A DNA stretch of 64,000 nucleotides from Echinicola soli. Its GTDB lineage: Bacteria; Bacteroidota; Bacteroidia; Cytophagales; Cyclobacteriaceae. Of this stretch, positions 52,529-62,800 are shown one piece after another; positions within the stretch are counted from its first letter, which is position 1, and every line of letters starts with the position of its first letter. Below the pieces are notes generated by a model that was not told the DNA's origin, ran no database searches, and saw only the letters and a program-made list of their open reading frames with translations. The translations under genes and the position numbers were made by a program. The DNA lies in the NCBI RefSeq assembly GCF_006575665.1, contig NZ_CP041253.1, positions 5,149,501 to 5,213,500 on the forward strand, read 5' to 3'.

Positions 52529-55500
52529 ATGAAATTAATTACAAAAAAGAGCATCCCCATCATACTTGGAACAATGTTTTTGTTCCTCTGCATACCATTT
52601 ATTTCGCAGGCCAGGTATAATGGGCTTTTAAACAAAGAAATTTCTATTACGGTAGCCAACCGGCCGTTGCGTATGGTCCTGGAAAAAATCGATGAAGATT
52701 ACCAGATCGGCTTTATTTACAACAACCAATTGCCCGGGCTAAAAAACGACGTCTCCCTTTCGGCCTCAAAGCTTCCCCTGTCAAACATCCTTGACAGGCT
52801 GCTGCTTCCCAACGGCCTGGATTACAAAGTCGTTTCCGGCCAGGTTGCGGTGATCCAGTTTAAAAAAGCAACCGATATCCCTACTGCCACCGGAAGCCTG
52901 AGTGGAACGGTAACAGGACTTCCTGACAACATGCCCCTTCCCTATGCCACGGTCCACTTTACAGGCTCCGATAAATATACCCTGACCGACGAACAGGGAA
53001 AGTTCTACTTCCCTGCGGTCCCTGCAGGTCCACAAACACTTTTGGTCAGCTACATGGGATATGAGCCCCTTGAAAAAAAGGTCGATATTTCACCGGGCAG
53101 GACTGCAGTGTTAAAGATTGAAATGGCCTCCACGGTCAGCGAACTGGAAGGGGTGACCATTACCGGTATCAGACGGGGGGAGGTAAAGGCACTCAACAGC
53201 ATGAAAAATGCCGAGAATATCAAATATGTGATGTCCCAGGAGCAGATCGAGCGCTTTCCCGACCTTACCGTCAGCGAATCCCTTCAACGGGTTCCAGGCG
53301 TTGCGGTAGGCTACAGCTATGGCATCCCGCGGGACATCATCATCCGGGGCCTGAGCCAGGACCTCAGTTCCATGACCCTAAACGGCACACGTTTGCCTTC
53401 TACCGGTGCCGGGGGCAGGGACACCGACCTGAACGGCATCCTTGCCAATTCAATCGAGAGCATTGAGGTCATCAAGACGCTTACTCCCGACCGTGATGCC
53501 GACGGCACGGGAGGTGCAGTCAATATCATCACCAAGTCCCCTGCAAAGGACGAAAAGCTGTTCGATGCCAAACTGGCCGGCGGATATAATGGACTGGTAA
53601 ACAAGGCCACTTACGATGCAGGCTTGACCTTTGGTGAGCGAAAAGAAAAGACCAGCTATATCATCGGTGCAAGTTATGCGCGCAACTGGCGGGGCGAAGA
53701 CCGTGTCGAAAAGGATTATAACACCTATACGGTTAACGGGGAAGAATCCACCTACCTGAGCAACCTCGACCTTGATGGCTATGAGATCAAACGGGACAAC
53801 CTGGCCATCAACGGCGAGTTCAAATATTACCCCAATGATAGGTCTGAGCTCTACCTCCGTGGTTCCTACAACCTGTACTATGAAATCCAAAACCGCCTTG
53901 AACGCATCTTCAATATCGGGGAGTACACCAGTGCTGACCAGGTGGAAGACCTTCGCATTACCCAATCGGGCAATTGGAGGGATTACCACAAGAACCTTTT
54001 GCAGGCATCACTGGGGGGAAAAAGCTATATCGGTGATATGAAGCTGAATTATGACCTTACCCTGTCCCTGGGGAAATACGACCAGCCTATCTACTACAGT
54101 GCTGCTTTTGAACGCAACGGTCTCTCTGCTGGCCTGAACCTACAGAATCCGATAACCCCGCAATTTGAGTTCGGCGAGGCGGATCCCTATGATCCAGGCG
54201 AGTTCACTACCAGCAGGTACATCAACCGCCATGACAAATCCCTGGACCGGGACGGTCAGCTTACCCTAAACATCAACAAACCCTACCAATTGGGAAGGCA
54301 CAAAGGGAATGTAAAATTCGGTGGACGTGGAAAGCTCAAATACAATGACCGGTCAAGAAACTATTTTCTCCATGACCTGGACGAAGGAAATTTTGTCCTT
54401 AGCGACTATCTTTCCGATTATACCAAGGAGGACCATTACCAGGGGGCCTACAACATGGGACGTTTTCCCGAAGCAGAGGCCATGGAGGAATATTATAACC
54501 AGCACCCCGAATTGTTCAGTGACAACGAAACCTATACCCGACAAAACACGGATCCCGATTCCTTTGAGGGGACCGAATACCTCGCCGCCGCTTATGCCAT
54601 GACCGAACTGAACATCGACCAGCTCCAGGTCATCACCGGGATCCGTTATGAAAAAACCGGATTTGACTACCAGGGCAACCGGGTGAACTTTGACGACCAG
54701 GGTAACTATGTGAGCACTTCTCCTGCATCGACCGACCGGACGTTCGACGGTTGGTTCCCATCGATCAACCTCCGCTATGCCATTGGTGACAGGACCAATA
54801 TCAGGGGAGCGGTAACAAGGTCCCTTTCCCGTCCCAGTTATTATGATCTGGTCCCCTGGGAAGAAGTGGAAACCCGGAGGAGCCGTGTCAAAATGGGCAA
54901 TCCCGACCTGACCCAGTCGACTGCTGTCAATTACGACATTCTCTTTGAACACTACTTCAAATCGGTGGGCATCTTGTCAGGGGGCGTGTTTTTAAAGAAC
55001 ATCAACGATTATATCTACGAAAGCTCCTACGTCCAGGAGGGCGGCACATATGACGGCTACACGGTCAACCAGACGGTCAACGGGGCCAATGCGGTTGCCA
55101 GGGGCTTTGAGCTTGCCTGGCAGCAGCAGCTTACCTTCCTCCCGGGAGTCTGGAACGGACTGGGCGTATATGCCAACTACACTTATGTAAACAGTGAATT
55201 TGAAATTCCAGGAGCACAGTCGACCAGGACGGTAAAACTTCCCGAAATGCGGCCGCATGTGGGCAATGTCTCCATTTCCTATGAAAAATTTGGTTTTTCC
55301 GGTAGGCTATCCATGTACTTCTACGGTACTTTTAATGCCGAGCTGGCAGAAAATCCTGAAAATGACCTACAGGAAAAGGGTAGAAAGCAACTGGATTTCT
55401 CTGCTTCCCAACAGTTGACCGAACGGTTGAGCCTTTTTATAGGGGTCAATAACCTTACCAATGAACCCATTTCGGATATCTATCGGGACGGGCGGCCCCA

Positions 55501-55558
55501 AAACGATGCTGTTTACGGTAGATGGGGACAAGTGGGCCTGAGATTTAAAACCTACTGA
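52529..55558 (+). CDS. STN-domain TonB-dependent receptor of phosphatase locus 2 (no SusD partner)
   Basis: The 1009-residue protein has a signal peptide (about 1-29), an STN domain (about 36-113), a carboxypeptidase-regulatory-like domain (about 124-205), a plug (about 210-345, with RFPDLTVSESLQRVPGVAVG and DIIIRGLSQDL) and a barrel ending VGLRFKTY. The plug motif and tail place it in the TonB-Xanth-Caul-like receptor group rather than SusC, and no susD follows. The STN domain links it to the FecR/ECF pair upstream. It probably imports a small organic phosphate or its product, given the phosphatase gene 16 bp downstream. Confidence 0.92.
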   Translation: MKLITKKSIPIILGTMFLFLCIPFISQARYNGLLNKEISITVANRPLRMVLEKIDEDYQIGFIYNNQLPGLKNDVSLSASKLPLSNILDRLLLPNGLDYKVVSGQVAVIQFKKATDIPTATGSLSGTVTGLPDNMPLPYATVHFTGSDKYTLTDEQGKFYFPAVPAGPQTLLVSYMGYEPLEKKVDISPGRTAVLKIEMASTVSELEGVTITGIRRGEVKALNSMKNAENIKYVMSQEQIERFPDLTVSESLQRVPGVAVGYSYGIPRDIIIRGLSQDLSSMTLNGTRLPSTGAGGRDTDLNGILANSIESIEVIKTLTPDRDADGTGGAVNIITKSPAKDEKLFDAKLAGGYNGLVNKATYDAGLTFGERKEKTSYIIGASYARNWRGEDRVEKDYNTYTVNGEESTYLSNLDLDGYEIKRDNLAINGEFKYYPNDRSELYLRGSYNLYYEIQNRLERIFNIGEYTSADQVEDLRITQSGNWRDYHKNLLQASLGGKSYIGDMKLNYDLTLSLGKYDQPIYYSAAFERNGLSAGLNLQNPITPQFEFGEADPYDPGEFTTSRYINRHDKSLDRDGQLTLNINKPYQLGRHKGNVKFGGRGKLKYNDRSRNYFLHDLDEGNFVLSDYLSDYTKEDHYQGAYNMGRFPEAEAMEEYYNQHPELFSDNETYTRQNTDPDSFEGTEYLAAAYAMTELNIDQLQVITGIRYEKTGFDYQGNRVNFDDQGNYVSTSPASTDRTFDGWFPSINLRYAIGDRTNIRGAVTRSLSRPSYYDLVPWEEVETRRSRVKMGNPDLTQSTAVNYDILFEHYFKSVGILSGGVFLKNINDYIYESSYVQEGGTYDGYTVNQTVNGANAVARGFELAWQQQLTFLPGVWNGLGVYANYTYVNSEFEIPGAQSTRTVKLPEMRPHVGNVSISYEKFGFSGRLSMYFYGTFNAELAENPENDLQEKGRKQLDFSASQQLTERLSLFIGVNNLTNEPISDIYRDGRPQNDAVYGRWGQVGLRFKTY

Positions 55559-55574
55559 TCAATATATTTATAAA

Positions 55575-56942
55575 ATGACCATGAAATTAACTTCACTACT
55601 TTCCATCCTAGCCCTTTTTATGGGCCTTGGGCAATTATCTGCCCAGGATTTTGCCCCGGGTCCCTTTCCCGACCGGATTGTACTGACCTGGAACGGCGAT
55701 CCCCGGTATACTCAGGCGGTTTCCTGGCGGACAAGCACCCAGATCAAACAGGGTACCGCACAGATCACCGTGGCACCGGACTCTCCCCATCTGGAATCCT
55801 CGGCAAAAAGCCATCATGCCACAGTGGAGTCCTTGATCCAGGAAGGTGACAGCTCACTTTACCATACCGTTTCCTTCGAAAACCTGAAACCGGGAACGCT
55901 GTATGCCTACCGGGTAGGTTCAGAAGACCATTGGAGCGAGTGGTTCCATTTCAAAACAGCACCGGAGGCTCCAGAGGAATTTTCCTTCATCTATTTTGGT
56001 GATGCCCAGAACGACCTCAAATCCCGCTGGTCCAGGGTGATCAGGCAAGCCTATAGCTCCATGTCCGATGCGGCGTTCATGCTCCATGCAGGTGATTTGA
56101 TCAACCGGACGCATGCCGATGCCGAATGGGGCGAATGGAACCATGCCGGTGGCTTTATCCACGCGATGATCCCCAGTATTCCTACTCCGGGAAACCACGA
56201 ATATGACCGGGACCAACAAGAGCGGCTCGAGCTCGATATCCATTGGAGAAAACAGTTCAACCTTCCCCTCAACGGCCCAAAGGGCTTCGAGGAAACGGTG
56301 TATTATACCGACTACGGCAATGCCCGGATCATATCGCTCAATTCCCAGGAAATCGTGCTGAACGACAGCTCCCGGACCAGGCAACAGGAATGGCTGGAGA
56401 AGGTACTGCAGGAAAACACGCAGGACTGGACCATCATTACCTTCCACCATCCCATTTACTCATCCAGTTCGGGAAGGGACAACAAGGAATTCAGAGAGGC
56501 CTTCCAGCCGTTGTTCGAAGCTTATGGGGTGGACCTTGTGCTGCAGGGGCATGACCATACCTATGGACGGGGACACAACCTATCCACCGGAGTTTCCGGT
56601 AAGTCCGGGAAGGGAAAAGGACCGGTATATGTGGTCTCTGTCAGCGGTCCAAAAATGTACGAGCTGACCACCGATAAGTGGATGGACCGTGCCGCTTCTG
56701 AAACCCAACTGTACCAGTTCATTACCATCAAGGACAATAAGCTGACCTACCGTACCCATACGGCCACCGGAAAGCTTTATGACGCCTTTTATCTTGTCAA
56801 GGACCATGAGGGGAACAACTCGTTTACCGATGAAGCGGCAACGGCCATTGAGCAGCGTACTGACCTCCCCCCGCGCAAGTTAAGGGAAAAGACACCAGAG
56901 GAACTGCAGGAATATGAAAAGGTTTATCCCAAAAAGCAATAG
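55575..56942 (+). CDS. Purple-acid-phosphatase-like metallophosphoesterase, locus 2
   Basis: The 455-residue protein has a signal peptide (about 1-23, ending LSAQ), an N-terminal FN3-like domain (about 30-130, with VSWRTSTQIKQG), and a calcineurin-type catalytic domain with FGDAQND, HAGDLINRTHADAEW, GNHEYDR, FHHPIY and GHDHTYGRG. All metal ligands are present. It differs from the locus 1 enzyme at the second motif (GDLIN against GDCVD) and has a longer charged tail (about 415-455). It is secreted and should release phosphate outside or in the periplasm. It lies 16 bp after the receptor gene. Confidence 0.9.
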   Translation: MTMKLTSLLSILALFMGLGQLSAQDFAPGPFPDRIVLTWNGDPRYTQAVSWRTSTQIKQGTAQITVAPDSPHLESSAKSHHATVESLIQEGDSSLYHTVSFENLKPGTLYAYRVGSEDHWSEWFHFKTAPEAPEEFSFIYFGDAQNDLKSRWSRVIRQAYSSMSDAAFMLHAGDLINRTHADAEWGEWNHAGGFIHAMIPSIPTPGNHEYDRDQQERLELDIHWRKQFNLPLNGPKGFEETVYYTDYGNARIISLNSQEIVLNDSSRTRQQEWLEKVLQENTQDWTIITFHHPIYSSSSGRDNKEFREAFQPLFEAYGVDLVLQGHDHTYGRGHNLSTGVSGKSGKGKGPVYVVSVSGPKMYELTTDKWMDRAASETQLYQFITIKDNKLTYRTHTATGKLYDAFYLVKDHEGNNSFTDEAATAIEQRTDLPPRKLREKTPEELQEYEKVYPKKQ

Positions 56943-56974
56943 GAGGACCCCATAGTATAAGACTGCCCATTCTA

Positions 56975-57021
56975 GACCAGCCAAGTTATAGTATAAATCC
57001 ACCTTGGCTGGTCTTTTTTTT
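56975..57021 (+). terminator. Terminator of phosphatase locus 2
   Basis: An 11-bp stem, GACCAGCCAAG (56975-56985) / CTTGGCTGGTC (57003-57013), is followed by TTTTTTTT. The loop of 17 nt is long, but the stem and T-run are strong. Confidence 0.8.
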
Positions 57022-57208
57022 AATGCCATTGGGAGGCATATGTAACGTTTCAGTCCCTTCCCAGGGAATTGATACATTGCCCTAAGCCCGTGAAATCATT
57101 TTTAGGTGTTATTGGTTTTTTTCACCAAAGTATATAAAATCCCTTTTGTAATGCAGATCAGTGAAATTATTCCTGAAGGATCATTGTTAAACCATAAAGA
57201 CAAAAAGC

Positions 57209-57607
57209 ATGAAATTTCACACTAGAAAATGGATCAAACCAGAAGACCTCAATGCCAATAATTCCTTATTTGGAGGACGCCTATTGGCATGGATAGACGA
57301 AGAGGCCGCCTTATACGCCATTATTCAATTGGAAAACAAACACGTGGTGACCAAATATATTTCCTCGATCAATTTTATGTCCTCCGCCCGTCTCAACGAT
57401 ATTGTGGAAATCGGCATAGCCCCGGTAAAATTTGGAAAGACCTCGCTCACGTTGAAATGTGAGGTAAGAAACAAGATGACCAGGGAGACCATCATCACCA
57501 TTGATGAAATCATCATGGTCAACCTGGGCGAAGATGGCCAACCAAAGGCCCATGGGAAGCATCAGGTCGAATATGTAAAAGACCGACTCGAGGCAAAACC
57601 AAGATAA
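57209..57607 (+). CDS. Acyl-CoA thioesterase (hotdog fold, YciA/BACH type)
   Basis: The 132-residue protein is a single hotdog domain with NANNSLFGGRLLAWIDEEAA (about 13-32, the family's active-site region with the Asp), then SSINFMSSARLNDIVEIGI and TRETIITIDEIIMVNL. It cleaves acyl-CoA to free acid and CoA, probably as a hexamer. It stands alone after the phosphatase locus, separated by a terminator. The substrate chain length is not evident. Confidence 0.88.
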   Translation: MKFHTRKWIKPEDLNANNSLFGGRLLAWIDEEAALYAIIQLENKHVVTKYISSINFMSSARLNDIVEIGIAPVKFGKTSLTLKCEVRNKMTRETIITIDEIIMVNLGEDGQPKAHGKHQVEYVKDRLEAKPR

Positions 57608-57839
57608 TTCTTCCATTGCTGGGACATACGCAAAACAGCTTACCTCCTCTAATGGAGGATATCTTGAGCGGTTACTTTTAAAGCTCAAACGGCCAAAAAT
57701 ACAAACGGGGGGAAATGCATCCCCCTAATTTAAACCAATTTCCCGGCAACAACCCGTCCAACATCGTATGATGCTTTCTCCACGGTTGGGCCGGCTTGTT
57801 CCAGCCGTTGGAATGCTTTGTTATTAATAACCGGCCTTT

Positions 57840-58352
57840 TTATTTCAAATATAATTTCATCATAATATCTGTCTGCTCATCATCGCCAAGTTTGAAAATA
57901 TGTTTGTCAAAGGGCACGAATCCATTTTTCTCATAAAACCGGATTGCACGCAGGTTACGTTCCCAAACGCCTAACCAAACATAATCCACATCATTGGCTT
58001 TGGCCAATTCAATTGCTTTATTATAAAGGAGCTGTCCAATTTTTTGTCCATGAAAATCATTTAGTACATAAATCCGTTCTAATTCAAGTGCGTTCTTATC
58101 CTTTATTTCTGTTTGTGACTGCCCCGTATTTACTTTTAAATATCCGATTGTTTCTCCCTCATTTTCGGCAAAGTGAAATTCCGCATTTGGGTCTGTCAAT
58201 TCTGATGTTAATTTTTCTGTCGAAAACCCGTTTTCCAAATAAACGGTCATATCTTCTTGGCTGTTATCTGAAGAAAACGTCTCATAGAAAGTCCGTTTTC
58301 CGATTTCCTTTAACCTCTCAATGTCCTGAATATTTGCTTTTCTAATTTTCAT
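57840..58352 (-). CDS. GNAT-family N-acetyltransferase
   Basis: The 170-residue protein has an N-terminal MKIRKANIQDIERLKEIGKR, motif A with LERIYVLNDFHGQKIGQLLY (acetyl-CoA loop QxxGxx, about 90-110), and motif B with WLGVWERNLRAIRFYEKNGF. It transfers an acetyl group from acetyl-CoA. The substrate is unknown. It stands alone on the minus strand, and its codon use and AT content are typical of flavobacterial-type cargo. Confidence 0.85.
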   Translation of the reverse strand: MKIRKANIQDIERLKEIGKRTFYETFSSDNSQEDMTVYLENGFSTEKLTSELTDPNAEFHFAENEGETIGYLKVNTGQSQTEIKDKNALELERIYVLNDFHGQKIGQLLYNKAIELAKANDVDYVWLGVWERNLRAIRFYEKNGFVPFDKHIFKLGDDEQTDIMMKLYLK

Positions 58353-58599
58353 GTATGGTTGGTGTCGTTTTTTTAGTTCTTACCTGACTGTCGCACAATT
58401 GGCCAGTGGGGGTACCGGTGCGCATTCCTGTCCATTGTGAATGAAGTTGGCAACAAATCGAAGGCCTTACTGCCAGTCGTTCAGACGTCATATCATATCC
58501 TATATGCCTGGTATGATCCCCTAATGGGTGAATATAGGTCAAAAAAACGACCGTCCAAACGAATGCCCGGGTATGGAGCAGAATCAAAAAAGGAGGGTG

Positions 58600-58730
58600 G
58601 GCTGTAGCCCAAAGCCCAACTCTTGGAACGGATTACCATGTCACACTTGAAAAGAAAAGGCTAAGCTGGTAAGAATAGCACGTACGGTGGTATAAGGAAC
58701 GCCCCCTGGGCCTATCCCCCGCAACCGTCT
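58600..58730 (+). mobile_element. Possible group II intron 3'-end remnant
   Basis: GCACGTACGGTGGTATAAGGAACGCCCCC near 58677-58707 resembles a domain V/VI segment of group II introns (GCACGTACGGTGGTGTGAGAGGCGC in intact relatives, as I recall them). The rest of 58353-58600 is non-coding and otherwise featureless. No reverse transcriptase frame remains. Confidence 0.35.
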
Positions 58731-58734
58731 TTGA

Positions 58735-59316
58735 TCAGGCTTTGTTTTTATATTCATGAATTATTTCATCGTCCCATACTTGGGCTTCAATATATTTATC
58801 ATACTTTAATCTTTCTTCTGCCAGACACTTTTCATCCGATGGAATTCCGTATTCATTTATAAGTTCATTCATTTGGTCCAACAAAAAAATTTGTCCGTTA
58901 CAAGCTTTTCTATATGTGACAAGTTTTGGCTCATCAAAAAACTGAAACGACACCATACTATCAGGGTAAGTAAAGCTTATGTGCTCAGGTTTAAAGGCAG
59001 TTAAAGGAATTTTCACGACCCCTGGGTTTACATACCAGGATTTTGCCCAGTCACATTCTCCCAAAGTAAAATAGAAAGGGTCATTTCTATTGGGTTTTCC
59101 TCCTTTTGAGATGAATTGTTCCTTAATTCTCTTTTCTAACGCCAACCTTAATTCAATATAATTCCCCGGTCTCTTACTATTCCATCCTTCCGAGATTTGA
59201 TGTTGGATTCTCTTGGCTTCTTGATAGCCATATTCAGTAATATTCCGGAATGGTCCATTGTCGAGTTCGTAATAATGGAATACGAATTTCGGTATCGTTA
59301 TATTTTTTTTCAACAA
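58735..59316 (-). CDS. Hypothetical protein, 193 residues
   Basis: The protein is soluble with no signal peptide, starts MLKKNITIPKFVFHYYELD, and contains a well-formed central region (GECDWAKSWYVNPGVVKIPL) and a charged C-terminus. The composition is that of a real protein. I do not recognise a family. The AT-rich DNA and the neighbouring intron and tra remnants suggest acquired cargo. Confidence 0.6.
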   Translation of the reverse strand: MLKKNITIPKFVFHYYELDNGPFRNITEYGYQEAKRIQHQISEGWNSKRPGNYIELRLALEKRIKEQFISKGGKPNRNDPFYFTLGECDWAKSWYVNPGVVKIPLTAFKPEHISFTYPDSMVSFQFFDEPKLVTYRKACNGQIFLLDQMNELINEYGIPSDEKCLAEERLKYDKYIEAQVWDDEIIHEYKNKA

Positions 59317-59494
59317 AGCCTAACATTTAAATAGAAGAGCCAGATGGCTTTAATTTACCATGTTTTACCCGTTACCACAAATAATGGAGCTGTATAAATC
59401 ATTAAGCAATATTGTATATGCCAGTTAATGATGGAAAAAGCAACTCCAATCCCCATGGAGAAGTCTATCAGCTATAGCATCAGCGGTGCCCACA

Positions 59495-59730
59495 TGGGCG
59501 CTCTTTTTTGGCTTCTTTAGGAGAGTTTTCACTTTCCGGGGCCTGTTGTCTTTTCCTGCTGCTCATACTTCGCCTCATTTCCCTGTCCCATGCCCGGTTT
59601 GAGCTCATGGGTCTTGACCATGTTCATTTCGGCACCATAGGGTGACCAGTAGTAGGCATTTGATCCCTCCTTATTTGCCTTGGATTTCCATGCTTTGCGG
59701 CAATTGGACCTCCATTTATCAGCAATCATA
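59495..59730 (-). pseudogene. Third, decayed copy of the DUF3945-like gene end
   Basis: Readings such as EMNMVKTHELKPGMGQGNEA, together with GPGK near the end, match the C-terminal region of the protein at 28906-29685 (EMKMVKTNDLKLGKDQGKEV). A further piece (ISMLCGNW-type reading on the other strand near 59690) matches sequence 400 bp upstream in the intact gene, so an internal deletion joined them. It is more diverged than the copy at 16351-16790. Confidence 0.7.
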
Positions 59731-59822
59731 TAACACTCCATGTATACAATTTGGATATTTATGGCAAATAATTGGTATATGTAAAATAGTTTTGGCAGAT
59801 TAAAATAACTGAACTGCAAACC

Positions 59823-62800
59823 ATGTCAACATCCTCACCTGAACCCAAAAAGCCCGACCAGGTTATTTTTGACCAATCTCCATTTCCTATGTGGATCTAC
59901 GACCTTGACACCTACAAGTTTTTGGCTGTCAACAAGGAGGCCACCATCCATTATGGATACAGCGAGAACGAATTTTTGAACATGACACTCCGGGATATCC
60001 GGCCAACTGAGGATATCGAACTGTTGGAAGAGGCGGTTACCGCCGCACGAAAGCGAAGCAAATTCCTTAAGGGAAACCTGTTCAGGCACCAAAAAAAAGA
60101 TGGGACGATCATTCAGGTAAAGATCAAAAGTAATCCCATCCACTACCATGGTAAACATGCTGAAATCGTATCGGCCATAGACCTAACGGAAACTTACCAA
60201 CAGCAGCAACATATCGAAAAGCAAAAAAGGTATTTAGTCGCCATCGGGGAATTCCAGGAAATCCTCCTTAAATCAAAGGACTGGCCCAATGCCCTGAAAA
60301 AGTGTTTTGAGGTTATCGGAGAGCTGTTAGGGCCCGACAGGCTTTACTTTTTCCCCTTGGAAGGAACCAGGGTCCTTATGGATGGGCCCGTCTCCTGGCC
60401 GTTCGGCAAGACATCGCCCCAAGAGGTGCGGGTTCCTTCCCGCCTTGTTCATTTGCCCCGATGTAAGAAACTCCTGGAGAAAGGCAAACCTTTTAGCACA
60501 ACCATCTCCCAACTTTCCGATCCAGGCTTAAGATCAGTTCTGGCGAGGCAGGGTATTAAATCGATCTTTCTATTGCCAGTAATGATGGACAATGAACCAG
60601 TTGGAACAATAGGAGTCGAGGGCCACAAGGAAGAAAAGCAATGGCAGGATCTGGATCTGCACCTATTGAACAGTCTGTCCAGCAACCTATCCTATGCCAT
60701 CAAAGAAGAGGCCTCATATAAAAAGCTGGAAGAAAGTGAAACCAAGTTCCGGTCATTGGTCCAAAACGGCACGGATTTGATTGCCCTGATTGATGGGAAC
60801 GGCAATTATAAGTATGTGGCACCGACCAGTACAAAAATATTGGGAAGGGCTCCCGAATCGTTCATGGGGAAAAATGCGTTCGAATTTATTTTCCCGGATG
60901 ATATCACAAGGGTAACAGAACAGTTAAAAGCCCTTGAACATACCGATCATGTTTCTGTGGATCCCTACCGCTTTGCCGACGCCCAGGGAAACTGGGCCTG
61001 GCTACACACCGAACTGTCCAACCACTTAAACGATCCATCCATAAACGGCATCATCGCCAACACCCAGGTGGTAACCGAACAGATGGAAAAAAGAATGACC
61101 AGTGATATGGTCGCCTCCATGACCAATGCCATTGGACATCCCGGCGCCCTTAACAAAGGGATTTCGCGGGCGCTGGCAAAGGTGATCCAACTACCGGATA
61201 TCGACTACTGTGAAACCTGGCTCATTTCAAAGGATAGGCTTCACCTGAACTTGGTTTCAAAATGCCATACGGTTCCCGGGTATGCCAAGCTTTACAAAGA
61301 AAGCAGGCTGGACAGCCTCGCCTTCGGCGAGGGACTCCCCGGCACCTGCTGGGCAGCCAACGCCACCAAGGTATGGGATAACCTCCCTCAGGAGCCCGTA
61401 TTGATCAGGAAAAAACAAATTGCGCAGACAGCTTTACAATCCGCATTCTCCATCCCTATTTCTTATAATAATAATTTGCTAGGTGTCTTCCTCGGATTTT
61501 CAACAAAAAAAGCAGCATTGCTGAAAAGCCAAATACGGTTGTTAAAAGCTGTATTTGAGCCAATCGGGGCTGTTATCCAACAAAAATTAATAGAGGAGGA
61601 ATATAAAAGTTTTTTTGATTTGTCTCCGGGGCCCTTATGTGTCATTGGCTTTGATGGGCTTATAAAAAAATACAACAAGGCATTGCTACGGTTGTTGGGG
61701 TACAGCAAAAAGGAATTATTACAGGAACCCCTACTGGGCTTTGTATATAAAAATGATAATGGCCTCTCCCTTGAAAAGATGACCGCTTTCCTTGGGGGGA
61801 AAACCAACTATCCCCTGGAAGCCAAACTCCTGACCAAAACCGGTAGGGTAAGGACCTTGATCTGGAAAGGAAAGCCCATCCCGGAATCCAAAATCATCAT
61901 CGCGGTGGCCAAGGACATTACCGAACAGAAAAATGCCGAGAATGACCTCACAGAGGCCTATACTAAATTAAAAACGGCCCAAAAAATCGGGAAACTTGGA
62001 TATTGGAGCAGGGACTTTGGTGCTGACGTCTCTGAATGGAGTGAGGAGACCTATAAAATATATGGGTATAGCCCCAAGGATTTTAAGCCTACCATGGAAA
62101 ACCTGATCAAAACATTCCATCCCGAGGACAGGTATTTGCTCGAACATGATCCCACCAAAAGCCTCAAGCCAGGTAAGGTAACCCGCTTTCAACACCGCAT
62201 AATCAATGGAAAGGGAAAAGTAAAGTGGGTGCAACAGGAATTAAGGCTGGTTTCAAACAGGGAAGGAAAGCCTGTCCGCATCGAAGGTGCCATCCGGGAC
62301 ATTACCGAACAAAAGGAACATGAACAAAAGCTCTCTATCAGCAACAACCGCTTCAAATTGGCCATGAAGGTCAGCAATGAAATGATCTGGGAGCTGGACC
62401 ATTCAACCGGCAGTATCATCCGGGGAACAAGGTTTGGAAAGGATGTTGGCTATAAGGAAACCGAGTCCTTCTCCAAGAAGAACTCCTGGTTTCAGAAGGT
62501 CCATCCCGAAGATTCAGAAAGTGTCTGGCAATCCTTCCAGCGTTCCCTGCAAAACAAAACCTCCAAATCATGGAAAAGGGAGTACAGGTTGCTTTTGGAA
62601 GACGACAGGATTGTCTATGTGGTAGACAGGTGTTTGATATTGAGAAATGAAACCGGAAGTCCGGTCCGCTCGGTAGGCTCGGTCCTTGATGTGACCTTTT
62701 CCCGCAAGCAACTTGCGAGAATACAACAACAAAACAAAAACCTACGGGAAATCGCATGGTTACAGTCCCACCAGATCAGGGCTCCCCTTTCCAGAATTAT

